A stretch of 64,000 bases of DNA from Centropus unirufus (lineage: Eukaryota; Chordata; Aves; Cuculiformes; Centropidae): positions 402,700 to 466,699 of the forward strand of contig VYZI01000145.1 in assembly GCA_013397695.1 (NCBI GenBank), in the 5' to 3' direction. The translations under genes and the position numbers were made by a program. Below the pieces are notes generated by a model, which saw nothing but the letters and a program-made list of their open reading frames with translations, was not told the origin of the DNA and did not search any database. Positions 57,101 to 62,677 of the stretch are shown piece after piece; the stretch's first letter is position 1; every line of letters begins with the position of its first letter.

Positions 57101-60100
57101 ATCTTGGAATTCAGTAATTAAGTCAATAAGATGTGAGAGGAAATAAACACATAATGAAGATATCGGTGCTTGGGGGACCATGAAATTGCATGATGTGGTT
57201 CTGTGGAGGAGTCTGAAAGGTGTTAGAAAACACCTGTCTGGAAAGGTGTCTATGAAATTAGTAGAGAAATGTGCACGTTACAGAAATGTTAAAATGACTG
57301 GTGCAGCTTATAAAAAAATAAACAGCTGAAAAAGTGCTAGGCTACTCACCACCCCTTCTACCAGTCCAACCTGGTGTCTTCATAACCCAGTAAAGCTGAC
57401 CTGTTTTACAATTTCATGTTCATAGTAATGGGTTCAGAAATGTTAAATATTTTGAGTGGCCACGGTTTCTTTAGTCCTTTTGTAATTAGTAGAATCATAG
57501 AATGGTTTCAGTTGGAAGGAATCTTAAAGATTGTCTAGATTCAATTCCCTAGCCATCGGCAGGGACACCTTCCACAAGACCAGGCTGTTCAAAGCCTCAT
57601 CCAAGTCTCAAATACCTCCAGGGATGGGGCATCCATGGCTTCTCTGGGTAGCCTGTTCACAGTGCCTCCCCGCCCTCATAGAAAAAAGATTCTTCCTAAT
57701 ATCTCATCTAAATCTTCCCTCTTTCAGCTTAAAACCATTACCCCTTCTCCTATCCCTACAGTCCCTGATAAAAAGCCCCTCCCCAGCTTTTCTATAGGCC
57801 CCTTTAAGTACTGGAAGGCTGCTGTTAAGGTTTCCTTGGAGCCTTCTCTTCTCCAGGCTGAACAAGCCTAACTTTCTCAGCCTGTCCTCATAGGGGAGGT
57901 GCTCCTGCCCTTTGATTATTTTAGTGGCCTCGTCTGGACTTACTCTAGTAGACCCATGTCTTCCTTGTGCTGAGGACTCCAGAACTGAACACAGTGCTCC
58001 AGATGAGGTCAACCAACCTAGTGTTCAATGAAATACCTGTATAATACTTCTGTGGAGGCTGTTGTGTGAAGTGCCTCATGCAAATTCTAGTTTGCTTTCC
58101 CCTGTCTGGAGACAAGACAGAGATAAGACAAACTCACAAGTTGTTTGCTCTAGTAATGTAAAAACCACACCAACCTCCCAAGGCCTTCCATCTCACCATC
58201 CCCCAGCCAAAAAAACAATAGCACATTAGTAACATCAAGTTCTAAGGGTGTTATGAGTGACAGGTTAAAGCTCTTTTTTACAGGAATATTCTATAGCTGT
58301 ACAACTGAGAAAGCATGGTATGCATGTGCTTTGCTCTGAAAAAATCAGTTTCATTTCGGAGGTTGTGTTCTGATTTGCACATGCTGGACCAATGAATAAG
58401 ATGTCATTTCTATTTAGGAACCCCCACGTTTACATTGTGCCGGGATCCAGAGGGAAAAGGTGTCATTACTACTAGCATCTCCCTCTAGTTCTAGCCCTAG
58501 CAGAGCAGGAAGCACATAGTTTTTAAAAAAAAAGAGGCAAACAAAAAAGCCAAAATATCAGAAGTCTTCTGCCATTGTTGTCTTCTTTTTTCTTCTTCAG
58601 GTCCTGATTGTCTGCAGTACAGGTTTGGCTGGGATTATGTTGCTGAACTATCAACGAGATTACACCAGCTGGGTGCTGCCACTAATCATTGTCTGCCTTT
58701 TTGCATTCCTGGTTGCTCACTGCTTCCTTTCCATTTATGAAATGGTTGTTGATGTCCTTTTCTTATGTTTTGCCATCGATACAAAATACAATGATGGGAG
58801 CCCTGGGAGGGAATTCTACATGGATAAAGTTCTCATGGTAAGTTTCCCCTGGCTTAGTCTAAGGATATGGTTCCATAAAATGGCTATTTTGACAGTGGAA
58901 TTAACTGGCAAGCGGAGTTTAATATGGTAATTCTTTTTTACCCAAGTTGTCCTGCTATCTTTTTCATGGCTTGATCAGGAAACCATTTGATCCAATGAGC
59001 TTCAAGTATGTAAGGAGGCTTCCTTCCTTCCCTTAGTGTGACTGATATTAGATTCTATTTGCTGACTGATAGATGAGCAATTATCTTGCGGAATCAGACT
59101 CATTTCTTATCAATGATACTGTACAGAATGGAAAGAAGCAAAACAAGGGTATAAAGGCTTGAGGTTTGTACTTTCCTAAGGAGGACCTCTCTTAGGATGC
59201 AGAAGAGAAAAAATATCAGGGTATTATATTCCACACGTAGATAAGGGACCACACTGGAGTTTTTCTTCTTTCAGGCAGACAGGAACCAGAACACACCTCT
59301 CATTCTCTCACACACAAAACCAACAGGTTTAACATCCAGTGAGGTAGCCAAGTTGCTATATCAAGGGCCTTCACATGGCTGAGTTTTTATTTGTTTGTTC
59401 CATGTTATTCCCTGTTCACTCTGGCTATAGAAACCAAGATGACAAAGTTTCGCATCTCAAGCCCTTCCGTTTGCTGTTGATTAAGTATTTTTCTTGGCAG
59501 TATTTTTAAGTGGCAGCTGTAGAATATGTCCCTGTAAAATGCACCCTCGGTTTGGGCTAAAAGGAAGGCTGCCATGTTTTCTTAGAATATTTATTTTCTG
59601 ATTACTTGTTGGGAAGCCATGCCAAGAATTTAATGTCAATTTTTTGGGAAAACGCTACAGAATCTAGACTACATAATAAGTAGAACAGTAGGCTCTGAGT
59701 TACTTTTTTAGCACAGAATAAGAGTAAAATGCAGCATGTTCTCTCAGAATCATAAAAGCATTGTGGGTTTCTTCAGTCAGTAGTAGATATCACAGAACAG
59801 CAGCAGAGAAGTTTACTGAGATTTACACAGAATGCTTGCCTTTAAGAGAAAATAAACTAGCAGCTTTGCAAATCTTCATGAGTAGATAATTGAGATCTGG
59901 TGAAAAAATTAAGAGTTTGAATTAGGACAAGTTAGGGGAATCAACAAGACCACGCAAGTCCCTACCTCCAATTGCCCTTGTTTAGTGAACTCCTAACATG
60001 AAATACAATTCACAAGATAGGATATAATAACTGGGAACTCTGTTTTGGGTTTGTTTGGGTTTATTTGTTGGGGTTTTTTTTGACAACCCCCTTTAAGGAG

Positions 60101-62587
60101 GGAGCTGTATGGTGAGTGCGAGAGTTTTAACAGCACATAAGGCTGCCACGCTTAAATGAGGGAGCCCCTTGTAGCTGTTTGGCAGGAGGTTTTGGTACTT
60201 TGTGGATGAGCCTGAGCAGGATAAGTTGGAGGAGCAAGTTATTGATGTTTTGAGCTTTATGTCTTTAAGTTTTGTCTTTATATTTGGTGTGTGGATTCTA
60301 CTCCAAGAAAGCCCTTTTCACTTCATTGCTGTTTTTCAGGAGTTTGTGGAAGATAGTAGAAGGTGTATGAAAGAAGCTGGCCGGGGAGGTGGAGCTGAGA
60401 GCAGAGAGCTAAAACCAATGGTAGGTGCAGATGAGGAGGTGGCGATCCTCCAAGAGTTTCACTTTTACTTCTTCTCCCTCTTTGTCTTTACTGACTGCAC
60501 TGCTTCAGGAGAAGTTTTCGTTCTCTGTATCACTCAAGATGTTCTGCTTTTTCTGTTTGTGAGCTTGCCTATCACCTGGATGGCAGAGTTTTTGTCACAG
60601 CTGAGACCATCTCCTGTAAAAGTAAGATGAAAGGAACTGTGTCATATGAAACAAATGCGGTATCGTTTCATTAGGATTAGTAGTGCATGCTATGTGTACA
60701 CACAGACAGCCCACATTGCTGAGTTATCTCAAAATAAGATGGCTCTTGATTTCATTGGGCTATTCTGACTTTAATCCTCTTTTCAGCCCTGAGCCAAACA
60801 ACTTTTGTGTGTCTTGCATTCACTGTAAAAGCCTGAAGAACACTACTGAGCACATCCATTGTTGCAAAGTAGGACCAGGCATTTAAAGCTGTCACCAAAT
60901 TATTTCATACAGTGCCAAGGAATTGGATACAGTGATTCCTTTCAACCTGCTCAAATGACATTTTCCCAGTTGTTTGTTGTTATTGCCAACTACTTATGTT
61001 GCTTGTCTCTTGTGTGCTCTTTCCATCTCACACTGTCAGATACACAGACAGTGAATAATGCATCATTAATGCTTCTGCAGCCTGTTTTACTTATGGATGT
61101 GCCTGTTAGGAAGGCATTGCATGTCTCAGTAGCCTGGAATAAGGACCAGCTGTACATAAAGATAACAGATAGGAAGATCAGTTTGGAAGGTGGAGAGCTG
61201 AGAGTGTATGATGGAGGGCCAGGCCAGGCAAGATATGACTTGTCATCGTGCAATATGACTTTGTGAAATAAATTTTTTTCTCGTCATTACTTTCTCAGAG
61301 TATTTGAGGCCTGACTCAGTTACTTATAATGGGGACAGTTTTTTAACCTAATGGAATCTAAATAAATGTGTGCTAACAGTAGGATTTTTTTCAATTATGT
61401 ATGTGAAGCTATGTTGCATGAGCACCTTTTGATTAAGCTGGAATGGGTTCCTGCTGTTGAATGGATAGATGTGTAGCTTTGCGTTCATTATAGCATACCA
61501 GTTTCTAAACTAATTCTATGCTCATTTACTGTCTTCGTCTGGGAGTAATTCTAGCTATTCAAACAGATACCAGTGCTGGGATTTTAAGAGTGGTCTGAAC
61601 ACTAGATGCAAAGCTGTCACTGAAATGATTGAGAATTAAGTCCAGACCCTCTAATCACATGCACAAAAATGCACAGTCCAAAAATTTTGTTATATTAACC
61701 TCTAATTAAACCAACTGTTTTACCTGTAGTGGTTTTCCACTTATGCACTTGTCAGTCCTACCACAGACTGCTACTTACGCTGCCTAAAGCTTGGATGTTA
61801 AAACACCTCCCTTGTAAAGGGCAAACCAAGTACTTGCAAGCCAAGAGTGGGTTTGTTCTTTTAGGAGCTTGACTGTAGGTCCTCAAGCCTGGCACTGGTT
61901 GAAAGTCCACCTAGGACTGCTGGAGAAGACGGTGAGCACTCGAGGCTCAGCCCAAGTGTTACCTGCTGAATTACTCCCAATTCTGCTGCTCATGTGAGAG
62001 TCTTGCTTGGAATTGATTTGGCCTTGTTTTCTCAAGTGGTCTTCTGGTTTTGAGCATTCAGCTCCAGGTGAATAGATTCTGAAATACTAGGATCTCTTCC
62101 TGACAAAGAAGGGACACAGCTTCTACCTCCATGAGATTTCTGATACCTTTCCCTGAAGTATCAATAAAGACCTCAGTCACATCTGGAATAGTATCATTTA
62201 TAAGTCTGTTCTGTATTAGTAGCATCTATAGTCCCAAAATTGGGTGTCATCTGAAATTAGATTAATTTTTCTTCTTTTTGTCTTTTTAAGAGTAATCTGC
62301 TGTTTTGCTTCAGGCTGCATGAAATGCAGATATTTCTTAGACATGACAGTTCTAAAAGTGAAATGCCCTAGGTGCTGTTATATTTAAGTAGGTACTAAGA
62401 GCAGAGATGAGGAAACATTTAGGACCTTCTTTTCTTGTGTCGAGGCACAAGAAAAAAAAAAAAGAAATTCATACTTTGTTATGCTTTCCAGTGACCCCAT
62501 TGACTCAGTTTCTTTGTCCTTTGGCATTTGTCTAAGACTGTACTATATGACTTTGTTTTCTAGGCCTCTGGAGCAAGTTCATCTTGA
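129..62587 (+). CDS. SLC44A1: Choline transporter-like protein 1 (SLC44A1/CTL1), 16 coding exons
   Basis: Coding join: 129-155, 17201-17290, 20216-20358, 28428-28564, 38788-38881, 43118-43287, 45141-45230, 47353-47480, 47948-48134, 50266-50431, 54719-54875, 55128-55211, 56238-56375, 58601-58837, 60340-60420, 62564-62587. The product is 650 residues; human CTL1 is 657, the difference being three residues at the N-terminus and four in a loop encoded by exon 8. CTL1 is a multi-pass transporter of the plasma membrane and mitochondria. It carries choline, and in mammals also ethanolamine, for phosphatidylcholine synthesis by the Kennedy pathway. Visible features are a possible lipidation site (MGCCSS), helix 1 at about 28-52, a large Cys-containing extracellular loop at about 53-210 with NGS (N132) and NIT (N177) sequons, and further hydrophobic segments at about 212-233, 237-261, 282-303, 326-355, 380-405, 529-552 and 563-595. 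All junctions are GT/AG and phase-consistent, so the copy looks functional. Confidence 0.97.
191..402 (+). repeat. 53-bp minisatellite, four copies
   Basis: Four head-to-tail copies of a 53-base GC-rich unit start at 191, 244, 297 and 350, each opening with CTTCCCGATCCCC. They differ by a few substitutions. Copies 1 and 2 have AGCCGC where copies 3 and 4 have AGCAGC, so the array may have grown by duplicating pairs. Because 53 is not a multiple of three, the same sequence is read in all three frames. This explains the repetitive overlapping ORFs here, which are not genes. Confidence 0.95.
1640..1825 (+). mobile_element. CR1 LINE 3' fragment, degenerate
   Basis: The segment starting GGCTGCCAGAGGAGATTGTA and ending near TTTCTGTGATTCCTG resembles the 3' end of CR1: a gggctgcc...gaggt core, the run toward TTCCAACT, then the terminal TTCTGTGATTC. 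Sense to the gene. It is strongly diverged, so it is an old copy. Boundaries are approximate. Confidence 0.6.
2350..4420 (+). repeat. Long pyrimidine-rich (T/C) tract in intron 1
   Basis: For about 2 kb the plus strand is markedly rich in T and C without being a simple repeat. By hand count, 3481-3540 has 15 purines in 60 and 3361-3420 has 17. No ORF above 96 codons occurs. I do not recognise a repeat family. It could be an old retroelement inserted antisense (such coding strands are often A-rich) or simply skewed intronic DNA. Confidence 0.45.
7657..7675. repeat. 19-bp interrupted palindrome
   Basis: CCTGCCTTT and its exact complement AAAGGCAGG are separated by one base. The arms are too close for a stable hairpin with a normal loop. 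It could be a protein-binding dyad or chance. Confidence 0.4.
12098..12133 (+). repeat. 18-bp tandem duplication
   Basis: Two adjacent copies of an 18-base unit beginning GGCAGTGATAGCTAA differ at one base (ATTC versus ACTC). A recent local duplication in intron 1 with no visible function. Confidence 0.85.
14127..14180 (+). repeat. 27-bp tandem duplication
   Basis: Two adjacent 27-base copies starting AGTAATAAG at 14127 and 14154 differ at two or three positions. A short duplication inside intron 1. Confidence 0.85.
15190..16292 (-). mobile_element. CR1 LINE fragment, about 1.1 kb, antisense
   Basis: On the minus strand this carries the end of CR1 ORF2. Recognisable CR1 C-terminal text is split over frames, such as RVEGVQRKASKIIRCLGNLS and LREL-LFSLERRRLRG at about 15500-15640. 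The plus strand opens with the complement of a decayed CR1 3' tail (CATAAAATTATAGAA). Toward 16292 it continues into the upstream part of ORF2, complement of the conserved GATATTAAACTGTGATGGGCC region. It is the longest CR1 here, 5'-truncated and frame-broken. Confidence 0.85.
17201..17290 (+). CDS. SLC44A1: SLC44A1 coding exon 2
   Basis: Encodes residues 10-39, starting SSKREWKPLEDHSC and ending in the first half of membrane helix 1 (WLLLFILFCVGM). The acceptor is CACAAG and the donor GTAAGT. Both boundaries are phase 0, so the exon is 30 whole codons. Confidence 0.97.
17621..17656 (+). repeat. Short 10-bp tandem repeat (CTCTATGGTT)
   Basis: Three and a half copies of CTCTATGGTT or TTCTATGGTT in a row, ending CTATGAATC. 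It resembles a CR1 terminal microsatellite in wording but has a 10-base, not 8-base, period and no CR1 body beside it. Confidence 0.85.
18132..18672 (-). mobile_element. CR1 LINE 3' fragment, antisense
   Basis: The plus strand begins GAATCATAGAATGGTCTGGG, the complement of the CR1 3' end with its ATTCTATG tail. It continues through the complements of the familiar 3' region (GGGCAACCTGTTCCAGTG, CTCCAGGCTGAACAACC, GTATTCCAGGTGTGGTCTCA) and stops abruptly, as a 5'-truncated insert does. It is about 540 bases and not coding-competent. Confidence 0.92.
20216..20358 (+). CDS. SLC44A1: SLC44A1 coding exon 3
   Basis: Encodes residues 40-86 plus two bases of codon 87: the second half of helix 1 (GFICGFSIATGAAARL) and the start of the extracellular loop (SGYDSYGNICGQKN). 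The acceptor is TTCCAG and the donor GTGAGT. The loop cysteines are those conserved in the CTL family. Confidence 0.97.
23466..23466. other. Ambiguous base (N)
   Basis: A single undetermined base in an AT-rich stretch of intron 3. It does not touch any exon. Confidence 0.99.
23927..24600 (-). mobile_element. CR1 LINE 3' fragment, antisense
   Basis: The plus strand starts GAATCATAGAATGGTTTGGG (complement of a CR1 3' end) and runs through the standard 3' region to about 24600. On the minus strand the old ORF2 end is partly readable at 24255-24575 (YVKRRMTSRSRD, LCYEDRLTRLGWFSLRKRRL). Broken by stops and frameshifts. Confidence 0.92.
25330..26215. repeat. GC-rich patch of degenerate repeats, family not recognised
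   Basis: About 0.9 kb that is clearly more GC-rich than its surroundings. It is built from diverged related units of roughly 140-150 bases. For example, CAGCTGGACAAGCTTG at 25683 and CAGCTGGTACAGCTTGG at 25825 are each followed by a similar CACATG-containing stretch. An 18-base direct repeat (CTCCCCAGTAGCTG-CAC) occurs at 26151 and 26182. Fairly long minus-strand ORFs (25323-25712, 25706-26101) look like by-products of composition. It could be a decayed LTR or satellite-like sequence. Confidence 0.5.
26690..27080 (+). mobile_element. CR1 LINE 3' fragment, sense
   Basis: In sense orientation, AGAGGGAACTGGGGTTGTTT leads into the CR1 ORF2 end, readable as GRLRSDIRKNFFTGMVNR and then RLPREVVGSPSLNIF, and finishes near TTCTCTGATTCTATAAC, the CR1 tail. 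It is the clearest CR1 in the same orientation as the gene. 5'-truncated and not functional. Confidence 0.9.
27400..27735 (-). pseudogene. CR1 ORF2 endonuclease-domain fragment
   Basis: On the minus strand two overlapping frames carry the end of the CR1 apurinic-type endonuclease domain: PALVLVADFHLPDVCWEYNT in one, and SRRLLECVEDKFLPNLLFVN then REGLVGDVTVG in the other, then back to GHSNHEMIEFSVLG. The repeated frame changes show it is dead. It comes from the 5' half of ORF2, unlike the other CR1 pieces here, so it is an internal remnant without the 3' tail. Confidence 0.85.
28428..28564 (+). CDS. SLC44A1: SLC44A1 coding exon 4
   Basis: Encodes residues 87-132 plus one base of codon 133, including YVFFLDPCNIDLVHQKIKS and the cysteine-containing ALCVSACPRKELKT. 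The acceptor is CCCTAG and the donor GTATGC. The last full codon is Asn132, which with the next exon forms an NGS glycosylation sequon split by the intron. A long poly-T begins 16 bases into the following intron. Confidence 0.97.
28581..28641. repeat. T20 run and A12 run just after the exon 4 donor
   Basis: A run of 20 T begins 16 bases after the exon 4 splice donor, and a run of 12 A lies 29 bases after its end. In RNA the U-run could bind U-rich-binding splicing factors such as TIA1 (known to assist nearby 5' splice sites), or pair with the A-run. Both roles are inferences. Confidence 0.8.
31979..32000. repeat. (ATTA)n microsatellite
   Basis: Four to five copies of the tetranucleotide ATTA in intron 4, embedded in AT-rich sequence. 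Confidence 0.85.
33395..33445 (+). repeat. Imperfect 32-bp duplication
   Basis: CTCTCAGTATGTGTATAC at 33395 recurs as CTCTCAATATGTGTACAC at 33427, within purine/pyrimidine-alternating (TG/CA-rich) sequence. Confidence 0.6.
35689..36190 (-). mobile_element. CR1 LINE 3' fragment, antisense
   Basis: The plus strand opens CATAGAATCATAGAATGG, showing two copies of the complement of the CR1 terminal octamer. The minus-strand ORF 35777-36055 keeps 92 codons of the ORF2 C-terminus (FKLKEGRLRLDIKKNFFTVR then VVRHWNRMP). With one long open stretch left, it is one of the better preserved CR1s here. It ends abruptly near 36190, so it is 5'-truncated. Confidence 0.94.
38788..38881 (+). CDS. SLC44A1: SLC44A1 coding exon 5
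   Basis: Encodes residues 133-164 (first and last codons split), reading GSALCSYELEQSKYTTDP and then AAKLCPKYPVPES. This is the middle of the large extracellular loop and the least conserved part of the protein. The acceptor is CAACAG and the donor GTAATT. Confidence 0.96.
38882..43117 (+). other. SLC44A1: Intron 5
   Basis: A 4.2-kb intron without any repeat or gene I recognise. It ends in a long T-rich polypyrimidine tract before exon 6. Confidence 0.9.
43118..43287 (+). CDS. SLC44A1: SLC44A1 coding exon 6
   Basis: Encodes the end of codon 164 to the first base of codon 221, with APIPFFHRCAPVNITCYAKF and the approach to helix 2 (SKEIIMGLCLLSL). The NIT sequon at N177 matches the glycosylated Asn180 of human CTL1. 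The acceptor follows a long T-rich tract. The donor is GTAATT. Confidence 0.97.
43288..45140 (+). other. SLC44A1: Intron 6
   Basis: A 1.9-kb AT-rich intron with a few short CATA-type repeats near 44530-44565. Nothing else recognised. Confidence 0.9.
45141..45230 (+). CDS. SLC44A1: SLC44A1 coding exon 7
   Basis: Encodes residues 221-250 plus one base, nearly all membrane helix: LSMILMVIIRYISRVLVWI followed by LTILVILGSL. It covers the end of helix 2, a short basic turn (RYISR) and most of helix 3. The acceptor is TTGCAG and the donor GTGAGT. Confidence 0.97.
45231..47352 (+). other. SLC44A1: Intron 7
   Basis: A 2.1-kb intron in which I recognise no repeat or gene. Confidence 0.9.
47353..47480 (+). 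CDS. SLC44A1: SLC44A1 coding exon 8
   Basis: Encodes the end of codon 251 to residue 293: GGTGILWWLYAKQRI, a short variable loop (SASAAETQIAKGNLQ), then ALLIYAISATVFT of helix 4. The loop is four residues shorter than in human CTL1. The donor is GTATGC and the downstream boundary is phase 0. Confidence 0.96.
47481..47947 (+). other. SLC44A1: Intron 8
   Basis: A 467-base intron with nothing recognisable inside it. It separates the two halves of membrane helix 4. Confidence 0.92.
47948..48134 (+). CDS. SLC44A1: SLC44A1 coding exon 9
   Basis: Encodes residues 294-355 plus one base: [40 protein letters not shown] and FLGTTG. It forms helix 4-5 and the strongly conserved AGKVFIHLP segment typical of the choline transporter-like (PF04515) domain. 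The acceptor is TCTCTAG and the donor GTAAGC. Confidence 0.97.
48135..50265 (+). other. SLC44A1: Intron 9
   Basis: A 2.1-kb AT-rich intron. The only unusual point is a tight CpG cluster at 49573-49601. Confidence 0.9.
49573..49601. other. CpG cluster inside AT-rich intron 9
   Basis: Five CpGs fall within 29 bases, around GTTCGCGTAACGTG, whereas CpG is otherwise very rare in the introns. This could mark a small unmethylated or conserved regulatory element, or be chance. Confidence 0.35.
50266..50431 (+). CDS. SLC44A1: SLC44A1 coding exon 10
   Basis: Encodes residues 356-410 plus two bases: SPVPNEEGFVEFRMVGPLKY, then [20 protein letters not shown] and MTVAGAVVTYYFT. The [14 protein letters not shown] helix and the ACQQMTVAGAV motif are hallmarks of the CTL family. 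The acceptor is TTTTAG and the donor GTAAGG. Confidence 0.97.
50432..54718 (+). other. SLC44A1: Intron 10
   Basis: A 4.3-kb intron. From 50432 to 53100 it is AT-rich with nothing recognised. A mariner relic occupies 53122-54142. The last 570 bases are unremarkable. Confidence 0.9.
53122..54142 (-). pseudogene. Mariner transposase pseudogene (Hsmar1/Galluhop-like)
   Basis: The minus strand carries an almost full-length mariner transposase reading: start codon at 54142-54140 (MVKKQIPVVSLYEFKRGHT), stop at 53124-53122, about 340 codons, close to the usual mariner length of about 345. Signatures in order are AAETASNIN and PTVQDWFKKY (N-terminal helix-turn-helix region), IVTCDETWILYD (first catalytic Asp block), MVTVWWSA, ETIASEKYCQEI, then NAFQEFISSR and YALGINRLVSIWQKYVD near the end. 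These resemble the transposase part of human SETMAR (Hsmar1). It is dead: TAG after INHACV (about 54045), further in-frame stops, and at least one net frameshift. It lies antisense in intron 10. Terminal inverted repeats were not identified. Confidence 0.9.
54719..54875 (+). CDS. SLC44A1: SLC44A1 coding exon 11
   Basis: Encodes the end of codon 411 to residue 463: REKRNLPFTPILASVNRLVC, then [20 protein letters not shown] and MILMYIHTQLKGK. It includes the conserved HLGT-GS-I segment of the PF04515 domain. The acceptor is CAACAG and the donor GTAAGA, in phase 0. Confidence 0.97.
54876..55127 (+). other. SLC44A1: Intron 11
   Basis: A 252-base intron, the shortest in the gene, with no internal feature. 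Confidence 0.93.
55128..55211 (+). CDS. SLC44A1: SLC44A1 coding exon 12
   Basis: Encodes residues 464-491, a cysteine-rich segment (ENACARCMLKACICCLWCLE then KCLTYLNQ). Eight Cys residues in 28 positions are characteristic of this stretch in CTL1. It is flanked by short introns and has phase 0 at both ends. The acceptor is CCCTAG and the donor GTAAGA. Confidence 0.97.
55212..56237 (+). other. SLC44A1: Intron 12
   Basis: A 1.0-kb intron, nothing recognised. A C/T-rich stretch precedes the acceptor of exon 13. Confidence 0.92.
56238..56375 (+). CDS. SLC44A1: SLC44A1 coding exon 13
   Basis: Encodes residues 492-537: [20 protein letters not shown] then FVILVENALRVAAINTVGDF and MLFLGK. The NAYTATAIN and FC-SA-DAF motifs are family signatures. 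Phase 0 at both ends. The acceptor is TCCCAG and the donor GTATGT. Confidence 0.97.
56376..58600 (+). other. SLC44A1: Intron 13
   Basis: A 2.2-kb intron containing one antisense CR1 (57491-58020). The first 1.1 kb and last 0.6 kb hold nothing recognised. Confidence 0.92.
57491..58020 (-). mobile_element. CR1 LINE 3' fragment, antisense
   Basis: The plus strand starts AGAATCATAGAATGGTTTC and follows the CR1 3' region in complement. The minus-strand ORF 57704-58012 preserves ORF2 C-terminal text (EHLPYEDRLRKLGLFSLEKR, then GEGLFIRDCRDR and GNGFKLKEGRFR). 5'-truncated at about 58020. Confidence 0.94.
58601..58837 (+). CDS. SLC44A1: SLC44A1 coding exon 14
   Basis: Encodes residues 538-616, the largest coding exon. 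It carries two hydrophobic segments (VLIVCSTGLAGIMLL and WVLPLIIVCLFAFLVAHCFL), then the conserved VVDVLFLCFAID and a cytosolic segment ending FYMDKVLM. Phase 0 at both ends. The acceptor is TTCTTCAG and the donor GTAAGT. Confidence 0.97.
58838..60339 (+). other. SLC44A1: Intron 14
   Basis: A 1.5-kb intron with no recognised repeat. The last 138 bases (from ATG 60202) happen to be open in the frame of exon 15. Confidence 0.92.
60340..60420 (+). CDS. SLC44A1: SLC44A1 coding exon 15
   Basis: Encodes residues 617-643: EFVEDSRRCMKEAGRGGGAE then SRELKPM, the cytosolic C-terminal tail. The acceptor is TTTTTCAG and the donor GTAGGT, phase 0. The mammalian tail diverges into isoforms exactly after ELKPM, which supports this exon end. 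The frame also stays open into the intron (see 60421-60630). Confidence 0.95.
60421..60630 (+). other. SLC44A1: In-frame read-through of exon 15 into intron 15
   Basis: If the exon 15 donor (GTAGGT) is not used, the frame continues for 69 more codons to TGA 60628-60630. The added tail begins VGADEEVAILQEFHFYFFSL and contains a strongly hydrophobic stretch (VLLFLFVSLPITWMAEFL). An AATAAA follows at 61267. This could be an alternative terminal exon. It may equally be a chance open stretch; I recognise no homology. Confidence 0.35.
61267..61272 (+). terminator. Potential intronic polyadenylation signal
   Basis: AATAAA followed within 10-20 bases by a T-rich stretch (TTTTTTTCTCG). It would serve a transcript that retains the 5' part of intron 15. 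Use is not shown. Confidence 0.35.
62163..62168 (+). terminator. Potential intronic polyadenylation signal
   Basis: A second AATAAA in intron 15, about 400 bases before exon 16. A weak candidate, since AATAAA is common in AT-rich introns. Confidence 0.25.
62564..62587 (+). CDS. SLC44A1: SLC44A1 coding exon 16 (terminal)
   Basis: After a TTTTCTAG acceptor the frame reads ASGASSS then TGA. This matches the C-terminus of the long mammalian isoform CTL1a (ASGASSA) with one change at the last residue. The exon runs on into the 3' UTR. Confidence 0.93.
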   Translation, partial: ASGASSS

Positions 62588-62629
62588 AACTAGCCAGCCA
62601 TATTGGAACCCATTGACATTCCAAAACAG

Positions 62630-62668
62630 TATATATATACATATATACATACATATATATATATATAT
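62630..62668. repeat. TA/CATA microsatellite in the 3' UTR
   Basis: A 39-base run of TATA and CATA units starting 43 bases after the stop codon. It is a likely length polymorphism and is directly followed by AATAAA. Confidence 0.9.
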
Positions 62669-62671
62669 GAA

Positions 62672-62677
62672 AATAAA
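62672..62677 (+). terminator. SLC44A1: Proximal polyadenylation signal candidate
   Basis: AATAAA 85 bases after the stop codon. Use would give a very short 3' UTR. The following sequence is A-rich rather than GT-rich, which argues against strong use. Confidence 0.35.

Larger units (their letters stand above)
60421..62563 (+). other. SLC44A1: Intron 15
   Basis: A 2.1-kb intron with two AATAAA hexamers (61267, 62163), the exon 15 read-through and an unrelated 135-codon ORF (60859-61266) without recognisable similarity. I could not find an exon encoding the short CTL1b-type tail (LKKR) here. Confidence 0.88.

Noticed and set aside
60202..60420. ORF starting at ATG 60202 and running into exon 15 as a possible separate small protein
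   Set aside because: A polypyrimidine tract and TTTTTCAG acceptor immediately precede the exon 15 homology, so the upstream part is intron that happens to be open.
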